Source of the DNA: Mytilus californianus
Taxonomy: Eukaryota > Mollusca > Bivalvia > Mytilida > Mytilidae
Direction of reading: 5' to 3'
NCBI RefSeq assembly: GCF_021869535.1
Contig: NW_026262734.1
Location: 93,997,285-94,061,284, forward strand
DNA length: 64,000 bases
The number at the start of each line of letters is the position of its first letter. Within the stretch, counting starts at the first letter, position 1. Shown in pieces: positions 1 through 11,657 of the stretch. Both the position numbers and the translations under genes were made by a program. Below the pieces are notes generated by a model. It saw only the letters and a program-made list of their open reading frames with translations, was not told the origin of the DNA and searched no databases.

Positions 1-281
1 TTACCAAGTCGGGAATATGACAGTTGTTTTACATTCGTTCCGTTGGTTGATATCGTCTGAAATGACCATGGAGTTTAGTTTTTTTGTTAATACTTATTTT
101 ACAATTGGTAAGGTCTCAGGGTTCCGGATAGTGTTTTAATTAACCATGTGTGATGCGTTATATTGGGTTGGGGTTGCTCAAGTCTAGAGCTAAATGATTT
201 TGGATCCCTAAGATTAATGAAAAACTTATCAAGTTGACGTCGTTAACTCTTGATTTTTTTAAGTGGTTTAGTTGCTTGTTG
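1..281. other. Unassigned noncoding DNA
   Basis: AT-rich sequence before the first repeat. I see no open frame with exon-like flanks, no RNA gene and no repeat structure. Confidence 0.5.
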
Positions 282-285
282 TTAA

Positions 286-985
286 AAGGGGCATTACATG
301 TAGCTACGAGATGTAAAAAAAATAAAATAGATTTTTTTTTGTTCAATCATTAATGAAAGTGAAATATTGAAACAATAATTCGCTTTTAGCAGCCATTTTG
401 GTTAAATTTTGTCAGAATAAGCTAAGAAACATCGCTATGAATTATTCACTACAAGTGAACAATTCGAACTCATTGAATCCGTATTCATGTGACCTTAAAT
501 TTAACCCCTTAGCTAGGACGGGTTACGCATGGATAAGGCGTGTTCAGTTACGAAAAAGAAAATAATGTCAATATTGAAACTGAAACAAGGGTAAACTATT
601 TGACTGGCTGATTCGATCCACAAAACCTCATTATTATACAGGTTAAAACGACGATTAACATATATTTTACCTATTATATGAAATCAAACAGACCTAGAGA
701 AATCCAATTGCACGAGTTCGGTATCTATTTATATCTATATTTATGTTTATATCGGGTTATATGACCGTCGACAGTCTTCGGAGGTCACCTCGATGGTTAA
801 TTAGAAGGCGTCTAGACCATGAACGAAATACTGATACATATTATCGAGCCAATGCATTGTAAATTGTTTATTTTAGACATTTTTTTATAATTTGAATATA
901 CGTTTCAGTATGTTATAAATCAAATATGAGAATTTAAGTCAAATCGGTGGATTCATTTGAATTGTTATCATTTATGTTATTATCT
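286..985 (-). mobile_element. piggyBac-like non-autonomous element, decayed copy 1
   Basis: About 700 bp that match, in reverse orientation, the intact copy at 44571-45252. Shared blocks include the segment around TTATATCGGGTTATATGACC, the AGGCGTCTAGAC block and the ATAAATCAAATATGAGAATT block. The left end keeps TTAA at 282-285 followed by AAGGGGCATTA. The right end has decayed, so the second TTAA is not visible. No transposase frame is present. The piggyBac assignment rests on the TTAA duplication of the better copy. Confidence 0.7.
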
Positions 986-2640
986 ATTACTCCACCCTGA
1001 TTATTTGCGATAAATTATGAATGAGATTCAACGAAATACAATTTCTCAAGCGACTTACTTTGTATAGCATTTTAACAAATAAATCGATATCAAAAACATA
1101 AAGTCAATATGTATACATTTGATGTGTTTGAACTTTTGATTTTGCCATTTAATAAGGGACTTTCCGTTTTGAATTTCCTTGGAGTTTACAAAGATGTTTA
1201 TTTCCATTACATACTCTGATGTTTTTAACATTTCAACAAGTAGATCCTAGTATTATCTCCCTTATTAAGCCGGTGATGTTTTGCTATCCCTCCTCACCCA
1301 AGCTCCTTAAGGATGCTCGCTCCTCTTGTTTTTGAATTTTTGCCAGATATTCGAATCCTCTGGTTTTATCCATGTAGTGCCATTAAAAATGTTGCCCACT
1401 AACACCTACTTTTCTTTCCATAATTTGATAACATATAGTTTAAAATGTCATCTTTGAAAATCTTATAAAACCCTTGTTATTTTTTCATCGTTTTTGAAAG
1501 AAAAAAGGAGTCAATGTTAAAAGTATGAAATATATATAATTTATAACAGTCTTTTAAAAAGCTTGTTATTTTGAAACAGAGTAGCGAACATCCTTTTAAA
1601 AGTAAAACGTTAGGATTGTGTTTCCTTACATATAAGAGGCAACAATATTTTACGGATGTTCAAATCCCATTTATCTTTTAAAAAGATACATATAAAGGTT
1701 TAAAACAAAAACACAGGGAACCGCGTAAACTCCAATAGAAACAGGTACGGGTACGTCAACTGGATAAGCGTCATGTGTTATGCATGTATCACCCGCCTTG
1801 CAAATTCTTACTTATAAAACGTAAAAAGGACACTATTGGTAAATTTACAAATCGAATGACTATTTTAGTATCTAAAATTCTAATAAGACGTCCACATTAA
1901 GTGTTTGAGTTGAGTGACAGCCACAGTCTATTGGTCAACCGAGTCGTAATTGTTACCTTAACACGTACATAAATAATGTCGATTCCGCTACCCTTCGAGC
2001 TGCAGAGTTGTGCTGAATGGTTTCGATTGCAGGAGTTCTTACTCATTGGAGCAGAATTTGTATCTGGAGCACAACAAAAGTATTAAATATAGCATCTTGA
2101 TGATATGTTTTCGTTAAATAATCAAGAATTTTCTAAATATACTGCCGATATTTACCCAAAGGAACTTACTTGAAATCAATCAAATATAGACGGTAATAAC
2201 ATGAAAACACATTGTATTAACTTCATACTCGTGCCAAATATAACAACGCAAACATAATCTTAGTTTGCCGACAGCCCGTCATGCTCGATGGACGCCAGAT
2301 TATATTATGAATATTCACAAATATTATTATTATCATTATTGCAATGCATATATAATTCAACATCATACAATTCCTATGTATATATTATCCTAAATACACC
2401 AAAACCAACTTTGACTAAATGCACCCCTTCATAGACGCTCAGGGCCAGCCAGGAACAACTAGAGATAAAAAACGATTTAATCGATCAAAAAGCTCTAGAA
2501 ACCTGTGTCAGTGGATGCCAAGTGCACACTCCCGTCTCTGAATTACACCTTAAACATATGTGTATTGGCAAATCAAAATGCAATCATAAAAAATATCAAC
2601 GTTTATACATCAAAAAAGTAAGTGGAGTGTTCACTCGTTG
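986..2640. other. Noncoding DNA with nothing recognised
   Basis: AT-rich, with no long open frames. I looked for a signal-peptide exon that could belong to the kringle gene downstream and did not find a convincing one, but short 5' exons cannot be excluded by eye. Confidence 0.4.
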
Positions 2641-2797
2641 CACGATAGCTAGAAAGTGACCCTATGCTTTATTACCAGAAAGTACACCCATTGTTCACTA
2701 AAAGCGACCGTATTATATGTTCATACGACCCGTACACGTCAATACAATATTTTCCCTCTATACTTAAACAAAACGCGAGAAAATACAATTATATTCA

Positions 2798-2856
2798 ATG
2801 GTAAATCTGCAAATTTGCGGAAGCAAATTTTTGTTCTTCCCTCGCCGGGAATATAT
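2798..2856 (-). repeat. SINE 3'-end fragment, inverted copy
   Basis: This stretch is the reverse complement of the tail of the tRNA-derived SINE at 3105-3262: it carries CTGCAAATTTGCGGAAGCAA and CTTCCCTCGCCGGGA. The sequence decays right after the CCGGGA that would lead into the B box, so only the 3' part is recognisable. Confidence 0.65.
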
Positions 2857-3104
2857 GAATATAAAATGTGTTTTCAGCCGTGTATCACCTTCACTGATGA
2901 TCAAATGGATGGATCTGTCATAGAGTTGTCACTTGTTTAGACGTACTTATCAAAATAATTATTTCTGTGACTGTATCATACGACCCTTTATGTTAGATAT
3001 TTAGCTAATCTGCAATCAATTCAATCTTCATGCCTAATATATACAGCTCTAGATTCTACTGACGAAGAAAGGTAACACTAGGCCACCGAAAGTTGAATTA
3101 TGTT

Positions 3105-3286
3105 CAGTCTAGGTGGCCGAGTGGTCTAGAGCGATGGACACAGTGCAGGCGGTGTTGTCTCGATATCTCAGTAGAATGAGTTCGAATCCCGGCGAGGGAA
3201 GAGCAAAAATTTGCTTCCGCAAATTTGCAGATTTAACATTGTTGTGCTGATATTTAGAGTAGATATATATATATATATATATATTG
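3105..3286 (+). mobile_element. tRNA-derived SINE
   Basis: An RNA polymerase III type head carries an A box, TGGCCGAGTGG (fits TRGYNNARNNG), and a B box, GTTCGAATC (fits GWTCRANNC), spaced as in a tRNA-Ser/Leu-like gene. A non-tRNA body follows with the internal palindrome AATTTGC..GCAAATT and the element ends in a (TA)n tract at about 3262-3284. The fused body, the repeat tail and the second fragment at 2798-2856 argue for a SINE, not a working tRNA gene. Confidence 0.75.
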
Positions 3287-4132
3287 ACAAGTCTAAATTG
3301 AAAACAACGTTCAAACCTATAATTGCGTTGGATAAAAACCGCAATTTTTATACGTGTGCATGCAAAACAAATTTCTTGATAGAGGGGTCTAAATACAGCA
3401 CAAACAACATTTTCCAAAAGACCAAATGAGTGAAAAAGTATATTTTAACAAAACGCATTTGACTAGCAGGTCGAACAACTGATGTTCTTAAACCCTGCTG
3501 ACTGCCATTGGCGATTGCCAAATAAACGGATCACAAGATGTAACAAAACAGATCTTATTATTAAATTATTACCAAACAGAAAAAAATAAACTGGCGGAAA
3601 ATATGGTATACCGCAAACATGAGGTGCAAAAAATTTGTACACCATATCCGGATTTCGACAATTAATGTTTCTTCAGTGATGTTAGGAATCGAAACGGTAT
3701 TTGGAAGGCCATATAATTTACCTCAATTTAGGATAGACTCTTGAATTTTGAAAGAGTCAAAATAGGATGAACGGATCATATAAACCCGAAGGCAAATATA
3801 ATACAAGCCCAAACGAAAAAATATAAACAAGTCTAAATTGAAAACAACGTTCAAACCTATAATTACGTTGGATAAAAACCGCAATTTTTATACGTGTGCA
3901 TGCAAAACAAATTTCTTGATAGAGGGGACTAAATACAGCACAAACACCATTTTCCAAAAGACCAAATGAGTGAAAAAGTATATTCTAACAAAACGCATTT
4001 GACTAGCAGGTCGAACAACTGATGTTCTTAAACCCTGCTGACTGCCATTGGCGATTGCCAAATAAACGGATCACAAGATGTAACAAAACAGATCTTATTA
4101 TTAAATTATTACCAAACAGAAAAAAATAAACT
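3287..4132. repeat. 540-bp partial tandem duplication (306-bp direct repeats)
   Basis: Positions 3287-3592 and 3827-4132 are direct copies at an exact 540-bp offset without indels. I count four mismatches in 306 bp, for example GCGTTGG against ACGTTGG and GGGGTCTAAAT against GGGGACTAAAT. The first copy is preceded, and the second followed, by a (TA)n tract. Either a partial tandem duplication or the two ends of a small LTR-like element would explain this; the copies do not start TG and end CA, so I favour duplication. Confidence 0.8.
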
Positions 4133-4479
4133 TGATATATATATATATTTATACACATTTGTACCAATGTACGTTTTAGGCTTTGGGTTGTTTGGGGGGA
4201 GGGGCCTCAATTCAGTATCTTTAACATTTATGTCAGTTTCCTTCCCTCTGTTATAGGAACCCTTCATTGTTTCTTAATTGTGGGACTATGTTTCTCTATT
4301 CTTTATTTTCTCTCCAATTTACTCTATTCTGTTAACCCCATCAAAACCCCCATATTCTATCCTTCTGGGGGAAAAAATTTCATTAAGACCAGAGTTATCT
4401 CCCAATTTTTTGGTTGGTTAATGTTAATCAATATCTAATTTCTGTGTAGTGTCTCATGGCTCATTGACTGATATTCCAG
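4133..4479. repeat. TA tract and low-complexity CT-rich repeat
   Basis: A short (TA)n tract is followed by G-rich then CT-rich sequence with TTCTCTATTCTTTATT and a closing AAAACCCCCAT. The composition resembles the family at 6777-6990 and 51440-51662, but the ends are poorly preserved. Confidence 0.4.
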
Positions 4480-5880
4480 GAGAAGCACAGACGAATCTTA
4501 CAGGGATGTTCAGACCATAAGAAACACAGACGGATCTTACAGGGATGGTCAAACCAGGAGAAGCACAGACGGATCTTACAGGGATGTTCAGACCATGAGA
4601 AGCACAGACGGATCTTACAAGGATGGTCAAACCAGGAGAAGCACAGACGGATCTTACAGAATGTTCAGACCAGGAGAAGCACAGACGGATCTTACAGGGA
4701 TGTTCAGACCAGGAGAAGCACAGACGGATCTTACAGGGATGTTCAGACCAGGAGAAGCACAGCTGGGTCCTTCATGCATTTTCAGACCAGGAGAAGCACA
4801 TGTTAATCATTCAATGATTTTTTGACAAGGAGAAACACAGGTAGATCTTTCAGAGATTGTGTGACCATGAGAAGCATAGACAGATTTTACAGTGATTGCC
4901 AGACCCGTAAAAGCAAAAGCGGATAGGATCTTTCATAAATTTTCAGACAAGAAGAAACACAGGCAGATCCTTCAGTCCAGGAGAAGCACAGGCGGATAAT
5001 TCAGAACAATCAGTGCAGGAAATGCACAGGCGTATCCCTTAGCAATTGTCGGTCCAGGAGAAGCAGTACTAGTTAAGTACTAGTAAATGAACCATCAGGG
5101 CTTGTCAGTCTAGAAAAAGCACATTCTGATCCTTCAGGGATTATGAGTACAGGAGAAGGACACGTAGAGCCTTCGGGGATTGTCAGTCCAGTAAAAACCC
5201 AAGCGAATCCTTCAGTGATTGTTAGTTCATGTGAAGCACAGCCAGATCATTCATGAATGTTTGGTTCAGGTGAACCACAGGTGGATTCTTCAATTATGAT
5301 CTGACAAGGAGAAGCATAGGCGGATACCTCAGGCATTTTCTTACCAGGAGAAGCACAGGCGGATCTTTCAGGGATTGTCAATCCCGGAGAAGCATAGGCG
5401 GATACTTTAGAATGTCGGTCCAGGAGAAACACAGGCGGATACCTCAGGGATTATCTGTCCCGGAGAAGCACAAGCGGATACTTCAGGAGATGTCAGTCCC
5501 CGGAGAAGCACATGCGAATATTTCAGGGATTTTCTTACCAGCAGAAGCACGTGTGGATCCTTCACGGAATATCAGAATATATGTCAGTCCAATAGAAGCG
5601 CAAATGGATTCTGCAGAGATTGTCAGTGCAGGAAAAGCACAGGCATCTCCATAAGGATTTTCTGATCAAGAGAAGCACACGGCGATCCTTCAGGATTTAT
5701 TAATCTAGGAGAAGCGTGTGTGGATTTTGGGAATTTTTCAGACCAAAAGAAGCACAAGCGGATCACCTAGAGATTTACTGATAGGGGAAGAACAGGCAGA
5801 TTCTGCAGGAATTTACAGTCCAGGAGAGACACCGGCGGATCTGCACAGATTTTCAAAAGCGGTTGTAATGCATGTTATCA
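4480..5880. repeat. Diverged minisatellite, unit about 38 bp
   Basis: Roughly 35 head-to-tail units built on CAGGAGAAGCACAGACGGAT followed by CTTACAGGGATGTTCAGAC. Units are almost identical between about 4480 and 4790 and become increasingly divergent downstream. The peptide-like open frames here (repeating SDQEKHRR or RPGEAQTDL) simply translate the repeat and change frame often, so I do not call a gene. The array lies upstream of the kringle exon, possibly inside an intron of that gene. Confidence 0.85.
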
Positions 5881-6323
5881 AGCTGATTGATGTTAATGCC
5901 TCTAAAAGGATATCTTGACCAGGAAGCTCAAAAACAGTTCTCAATGTTCCGTATATTTGCATTCCGTTTGATATTATAAAAGTGTCATAACCAGGAGGTA
6001 CTTATTTAGCCTATTAATATGTTAATGTAGAATAAAAGAAACTGACCATTTATAAATTCAGGGCTTTCGAAGCGTTTTTTTTTTTTTGTGTGAATTGAGT
6101 ATCACGCTTATTTTTGCTTTGTGTAGTGACTCATTGTTGATACTACTACGTGATCGCTCACATGATAATCCGTAACATTCCTATGCATCATTTTGTCTTT
6201 AAAATTTGAAAATCTTCCCATCGAAATGAATTTATTCCGATTCCAAAAGACTAATATTTTGCTATTCATTATATAAGCAAAATAAAGCATATTATACGAG
6301 AATTGCTTTATTTTTAATTGCAG

Positions 6324-6560
6324 AATTAGAGTGCAAAACTTCAAAAGTAGGAGCGGAATATATGGGTACAGAGAACATGACTCGCTCATGCATCCCATGT
6401 CAGAGATGGGATTCTGGTTTCCCACAAGAACATATAAACACTGAGTCAATGAAAGAGCATGAAAATTATTGTCGGAACCCTGACCGAGAGCCTGAAGGAC
6501 CCTGGTGTTACACAATGGATCCAAGGATTCGATTTGAGTACTGTGATGTACCATTTTGTG
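6324..6560 (+). CDS. Kringle exon
   Basis: The acceptor TTTTTAATTGCAG precedes 6324; the donor is GTAATA at 6561. Kringle landmarks in order are EC, CQRW, NYCRNPD, GPWCYT, RFEYC and PFC, so all six structural cysteines are present. A seventh sits in TRSCIPCQ, where kringles normally have glycine. The exon has phase 1 on both sides. Confidence 0.88.
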
Positions 6561-8088
6561 GTAATAATGAAGTGTTATGCAATAAGTGGCATGAGTATTC
6601 GTCACTTACAATTTTGTGCTTTAAGATACTAAGATAAGATAAGATAAGATAAGAAGAAATAAGGTAAATTGTATTTCCAATAGAGAACCCATTATGGACA
6701 AAATCAGTACAAAGATTAGCACATTAAACAATTTAAAATATAGATAATACAAAAGAAAACAGCTAAAATATTGAAGCGGGTCTGGATGGGGGGTCCTTCA
6801 TTTTTGTATTCTTTAATTCTTTAGGCCATTTTTCTCTTTTCTTTATACTTTTTATCCATTATTCTCTATTCTTTATATTTTAGCACCTAATTATTCTCTA
6901 TTCTTTATTTTTGGGTCCATTTGTCCCTATTCTTTATATTTTTGTCCATTATTCTCTTTTCTGTAAAACCCCCATCCACACCCTCATGGAATATAACATG
7001 AGTTAACAGTATAACCATAAACCGTAATGTTCAGTGTTCTTTGGCCATTGACAAATGCAATACTTCAAAACAACTTCTGCAAACTGTAATGTAATCTATA
7101 AACTGATATACATTGTATATGGAATAATTTCGTACCAGGAGCTTAATTAAGTCATATAAGTTTGTTATATGTAACAAATGTTAAGATAACAAGGGGGCAA
7201 TCAAAATGCTGACAACACCATGAGCACTAACTGTCACGTGATAAAAAAAAACATCGTGTATAGTAAAAAAATGTTGCTTGTTGTACAAACAGGCGGGATA
7301 ATAAGTAATTTAACACGTACTCTAATACTAGTAGTTGACACGAATAAACAATGATTCTCAAAAGATGTATAGACATGTCTATATTTTTATACAGACAAAC
7401 CGAGAAGCTCGCCAGTGCCATAACTTATAAAATGACAAACCGGGAACCTCGCCAGTGCCATAACTTAAAAAATGACAAACCGACAGAAGCTCGCCAGTGC
7501 CATAACTTATAAAATAAGGAGATGTGGTAAGATTGCAACAAGAAAAATAACTACTGACAAAATATATTTTCTATAGAAAAATTCACCAGATATAATAATA
7601 TATGTCTCTGGTATCACGCAAAACACAGAATACAATGTAGCTAGATTCATTATTTTACAGGATCAACCCCGGTGGTGCCATCTCACATCAAATGTCAGAT
7701 AACAACAACTTACTACACAACAGCCGCTTACGTCAATGCAACATCCGATTCGGCAGTATTCCCAACTCCGCTACCGGAAGACAAGAATGAATCACAGTCC
7801 CGGTGTAAATGCAGATGTTCTACAAGTGAGCAGTTGATTGGCCAATCAACAAAATCAAGCAATCACAATTATACGAATGCAGAACTAATACAGCAAATGA
7901 AAGAAGAGTTACGGGAAATTACAGAACAGCTTAGAGTTCAGAAGAATTTGACGTCTTCTTGGGTTAGAGGGCGACGATCTGCAGACGATCGAAGAATGAC
8001 ATCTGTCGGGATGGGTTATGTTGCCATTGGTATCATAGCAATGCCTTTTATTCTTACGGTGGTCAGCGATTGTTGTAAGCTTAAATAG
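6324..8088 (+). CDS. Kringle-domain single-pass membrane protein, last two exons
   Basis: The partial gene is join(6324-6560, 7661-8088). The first exon encodes one whole kringle domain; the second a serine/threonine-rich stalk, a basic patch, one transmembrane helix and a very short tail ending at TAG 8086-8088. Both introns are phase 1 (G|GTAATA donor; TTTTACAG|GA acceptor), as is usual for exons carrying exchangeable extracellular modules. Kringles are disulfide-stabilised ligand-binding folds of secreted or surface proteins. The stalk has four N-glycosylation sequons (NAT, NES, NYT, NLT), a CKCRC cysteine cluster and RGRR just before the membrane, which fits a furin-type site. The C-terminal layout (charged heptads, DDRR, then a glycine-rich helix) resembles a module I recall at the ends of many molluscan lectin-like and PAN-like membrane proteins. 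No signal peptide exon was found, so the 5' end is missing. Ligand unknown. Confidence 0.82.
6632..6660. repeat. (AAGAT)n microsatellite
   Basis: Five to six copies of AAGAT/ATAAG lie in the intron after the kringle exon, followed by GGTAAATTGTATTTCC. This may be the tail of a minus-strand LINE or SINE, but the body is not recognisable. Confidence 0.5.
6777..6990. repeat. Interspersed TIR repeat, TATTCTTTAT family
   Basis: The ends are GGTCTGGATGGGG (about 6779) and CCCCCATCCACACCCTCAT (about 6967), i.e. imperfect inverted repeats. The interior repeats TTATTCTCTATTCTTTAT several times. Further copies, also bounded by GACTGGATGG/CCAGACCCTCAT-like ends, are at 20371-20470 and 51440-51662. Confidence 0.6.
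7394..7515. repeat. Three-copy 40-bp tandem repeat in the kringle intron
   Basis: Three copies of a unit starting GACAAACCG and containing CTCGCCAGTGCCATAACTTA follow one another; the third has a two-base insertion. Confidence 0.85.
7661..8088 (+). CDS. Stalk and transmembrane exon of the kringle protein
   Basis: This exon is open from the acceptor at 7660 to the stop at 8086-8088 and continues the kringle frame. It encodes a threonine-rich start, a short cysteine cluster, an amphipathic stretch (ELIQQMKEELREITEQL), the dibasic RGRRSADDRR and the helix VGMGYVAIGIIAMPFILTVV, followed by SDCCKLK inside the cell. Confidence 0.8.
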
Positions 8089-9200
8089 ATAATCGGTCTC
8101 TGTCTCCAACGGATGAAGTGTCTAGAGGTCTGTGACTCGGTAAATTAATCAAATGACTGACATTGTTGTGGTATGATTTAATATTTCCGAAGCATGCATA
8201 CTAAATCAATTAAATTGTTTTATTTTTAATGCAATAACAGTAAAAGCTAGGAAATGGGCTATTGGTGTATGAAAGCTGGAAAAAAAATGGTTGATACGGT
8301 TTGTTTTTTTTTTAACTAAGAGAAAAATGTTTGATTGCTCTTTATCAATAGTGTAAAAATATACAAAATCAAATACTAACAATTTATCAAAATAAAATAA
8401 AAATGCATCATTTTTAGATTTGCACATTCGATTTTATGGTTACAGTAAACAAGAACAGAAGAAGAAAAACAGAAAACACATACATGTAATGAATAAAAGA
8501 TTTTAAAATCACAAACTTGTAGTTGTTAATTAATTCACACTATTTAGTTTCATTGAAAGACTGCATGTTGGGCTTAGTTTTCATACATGATTGGCTCCAC
8601 CTTTGTCAGTTTAATTATCTATCGCTGCTCGATAAATGATAGAGTCGGTTTTCCCAAATTATTTACCACATAAAGACCAGAAAAAATATCTCAGTCTTAA
8701 CTTAAATTTGATACAACAGTTCCTTGTACTAGGGTATATAAATAGACAATTCGATTTGAAATCCTTTGAGGCTTGCGTAGTAATTTTTAAAAAAATTCAC
8801 AAAATCAGCTGATGATCGGTACGTCGAAAAAAATCTCGCATGGTCAACCACAATACATTGCTTAAAATTAATAATTATTTATTATATTAACATAACAACT
8901 AATTTCAACAGTAAAAAGAAATAACAAAACATCGTTCGATTCAAGACAAAGGTGTTTGATTTGTCCTACGCTGCAGAATTTCGAACTGTCCTTGCATTCA
9001 CTGATTATTGACATTGTTGCATGGTTTATTTTGTGATTTACACATTCAAGTTTTGAACTTGAAGACTGGCGCCGTTGAAAATTGAGTTAATCCTGCTGTT
9101 CATGTTTGCCTATGTGCAGAATGCTTTAACATGTTTTAATCAATATCTGTATAGTATACAAATACAGGCTAGCGATATATGTTGGGTTGTTAATGTATGA
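8089..9200. other. Noncoding DNA after the kringle gene
   Basis: AT-rich with no exon-like frame. It presumably starts with the 3' UTR of the kringle gene, but I cannot place the poly(A) site. The short minus-strand open frame near 8206-8427 lies in low-complexity T/A-rich sequence. Confidence 0.4.
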
Positions 9201-9224
9201 TAAGACACCCAATTGCAGGATAAA

Positions 9225-10015
9225 CGTTTTTATCATGCAATCAGCTAACTATTGTACAAATAACTGGTACACAAATAATTTTTTGCTTTATTTGTACTTG
9301 TACAAATAAAGTCTCCTGTTACCCCGCTTCCTTGTTTATTAAGCGGTAATGTGGATATTTCTTTTTGCATAACAGTTCATTTTGGGGTCCTCCTCGCGGT
9401 CCGCGTTTAAACTATGTCGATTTCCTTGAAAAATTAGAGACAATGATTTGGATTTTGACAACTAAAGTTTCAAGTGTTGAGTGGAAACTGCAGGATAAAA
9501 ACAATAAATGTACATAGTCGGAAAATATATGATTTATTTGTACTACCTACAGGAGAGAAGTTCGATGAGCCTCGCTTTGCGTCCTGTTCCTTAAGCTCAT
9601 ACAAATAAATTTCATATTTTCCGACAATATACATGTATTGTATGTTTATCCTACAATTATCCAACTATTGAACAAATAACAGTAACACGAATACATTTTT
9701 GCTCTATTTGTATTTGTACACGTTGAGCAAACGGTAAAGTGGATATTTCTTTTTGGGTATAAGTTTATTTTGGGGTTCTCTTCGTGGTTCGCGTTAAACG
9801 TATGTCGATTTCTTTGAAAAATCAGAGAAAACACTCTGCGTTTAAGCAAATAAACATGAAAGTGCCGGGTTTAAATTACAGAATAAAAACATTATAATTG
9901 TGGTCATTATGTCGAAAATATAAAATTTATTTGTACTCGCTTGTCGTCCTGTTTTTAAAGCTCGTACATATATTTTTTTTTTATATTTTCCGAAAATGTA
10001 CATATAATAATGTAT
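9225..10015. repeat. Two diverged direct copies of a ~420-bp unit
   Basis: Copy one (about 9225-9650) and copy two (about 9655-10015) share AACTATTG.ACAAATAAC, GTGGATATTTCTTTTTG, TTTTGGGGT.CTC and TATGTCGATTTC in the same order. Each copy also contains an inverted pair around AATTTATTTGTA / TACAAATAAATT with GTCGGAAAATAT / ATATTTTCCGAC, so single strands could fold. Origin unknown. Confidence 0.65.
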
Positions 10016-10785
10016 ACGTATTTCTATTCTGTCTGACGGATTGGTGTGCATTCTTTTAAAAATATATTTCTCTTGGACGAAGGTCTTACTATAAAATGCA
10101 ACCTTTATCTTTATCCAGGTCGGAAAAATAATAAAAGAGAAATTGCTATGATTTTGATTTTGTTTGATAGTTTTATCTTATTTGATCCCCTGACGAAGCG
10201 AACTATGACGTTTAATATTAGTAACTACCTATGTCATATATATGTGTGTATGTTTATAAATAAATACATGTATTTGTCGAATATTTATTTCCGCTTTCAA
10301 GTGTAAATTTAGTATCTTGTATGTTACATATCCTAGAGAAATTGTGTATAGTTAAAGAAATTCAATGACATCCTACTGTTAATGTAAGTATTATTATGTG
10401 ATTTTAAAACTTGGATATACATGTACAATTAAAAAACAATCATAATATCATTATTATTCTTTGTACAAAATGTAAACATGTAATATTGGTCGTTATCAAT
10501 CGTGTACTATGATGATGAGTTTGTTTTGGTTTTTATTTCCAAGCTTTAAGTTAGTCTCTCATATTTTCTAATATGTCAAATTTGATCAGTAGCAATTTAT
10601 GTTTATCAAGTTTTGAAGTAAATATCGTTACATATTCTTTTTTTATAAATGTGCTAAATTTAGTATACCAACTAAACATGTTAAATGCCTCACTACACAG
10701 AAATGTTACCAATGTACCTGCATGTGAATTCATCATCACTTCACCTAAACATGCTAACTATATCCATGCATTTGCAAATTTATGA
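10016..10785. other. Noncoding DNA
   Basis: AT-rich. The short open frames on both strands have no recognisable motif and low-complexity composition. Confidence 0.4.
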
Positions 10786-10960
10786 AGAGGCGGATTGAGG
10801 GGGGCAGGGTGGGGGGTGGGGGCAGGGTGCCTGACCCCTTTTTTTTTTTAAAAATTGGTTGATTATATAGGGAATCACTGAGGCATGTCTGAAGCGGGTC
10901 CCTCTTAGGCAGTCAGTGCCCCCACCTTTTATTATGAAAATTTCTGGATCCGCCACTGCT
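10786..10960. mobile_element. Small G-rich TIR element (GGATCCGCC family), copy 1
   Basis: The left end is GAGGCGGATTGAGGGGG and the right end CTGGATCCGCCACTGC, so GGCGGAT(C/T) ends are inverted. The interior is G-rich at the left and C-rich at the right. Reverse translation gives the AVADPEIF peptide often seen in automatic gene models of many animals, an artefact of this kind of repeat. A second copy is at 32622-32766. Confidence 0.65.
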
Positions 10961-11654
10961 ATGCGTATTATATTATGAATGTGTGACTGTCGGTTATAGA
11001 CCATTCCTTCTAAACGTATAAATGATGATTCTGAGAACCAAATAAAAATTTCAGAGATTACGTCCCATCCAAATTATAGGGAAAGATCAAATAACATGCG
11101 ATCTGAAAAAAGTAGACAATGACAGTAAAGTGTCTATATATACAATTTGTCAAATTTTACAAAAAATGAGAATCATTATATAGAGAAATTAACAAGGATC
11201 TACAACCAAACATCTAATTCGTAAAAAATATTAAGATAAAATTATAATCTATATTTATAATGCACATTCATGACATTTATACCCTGCAATGAAGGGTTTA
11301 TGACATTCAATAAATAATTAACAAAAATACAATAATTAACAAACAAAAATACAATTAACAAACTCGAATACAATGCAAATATAAGTACTAGTATTGATAA
11401 GTATTGATAATATGATAACACCTTTACCCTGATGTGATTGCGGATATTGTTTAGTACATTGCAATTTGCCGTTGTTAAACTAGTGTTTCATCACGCAATC
11501 CTCTCTCAAATTGGTAAATTTTCATATCGTTGACCTAGAGCTGAAACTAGAAAAAAATAATGCAATATTCTCTTTAATTTTCTGAAATGTTACTGATTGA
11601 ATTCATTTAGAATAGGTGAACAATTGCATAGAAAGCACATACAATCGGAGAAAA
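10961..11654. other. Noncoding DNA
   Basis: AT-rich; a short run of ACAAAAATACAATTAACAAA-type repeats lies near 11320-11370. Nothing else recognised. Confidence 0.4.
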
Positions 11655-11657
11655 CCA

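Noticed and set aside
3109..3200. Functional tRNA-Ser/Leu gene
   Set aside because: A and B boxes are good, but the sequence is fused to a SINE body with a repeat tail, and a second fragment of that body lies nearby.
3287..4132. LTR retrotransposon with 306-bp LTRs
   Set aside because: Copies lack TG...CA ends, there is no primer-binding site or coding part in the 234-bp interior, and no target duplication was found.
4480..5880. CRISPR-like array or repetitive secreted protein
   Set aside because: No unique spacers between repeats, animal genome context, and the repeat-derived frames shift and stop repeatedly.
10780..11004. Short minus frame beginning near AVADPEIF
   Set aside because: Recurrent peptide artefact of the GGATCCGCC-family repeat.
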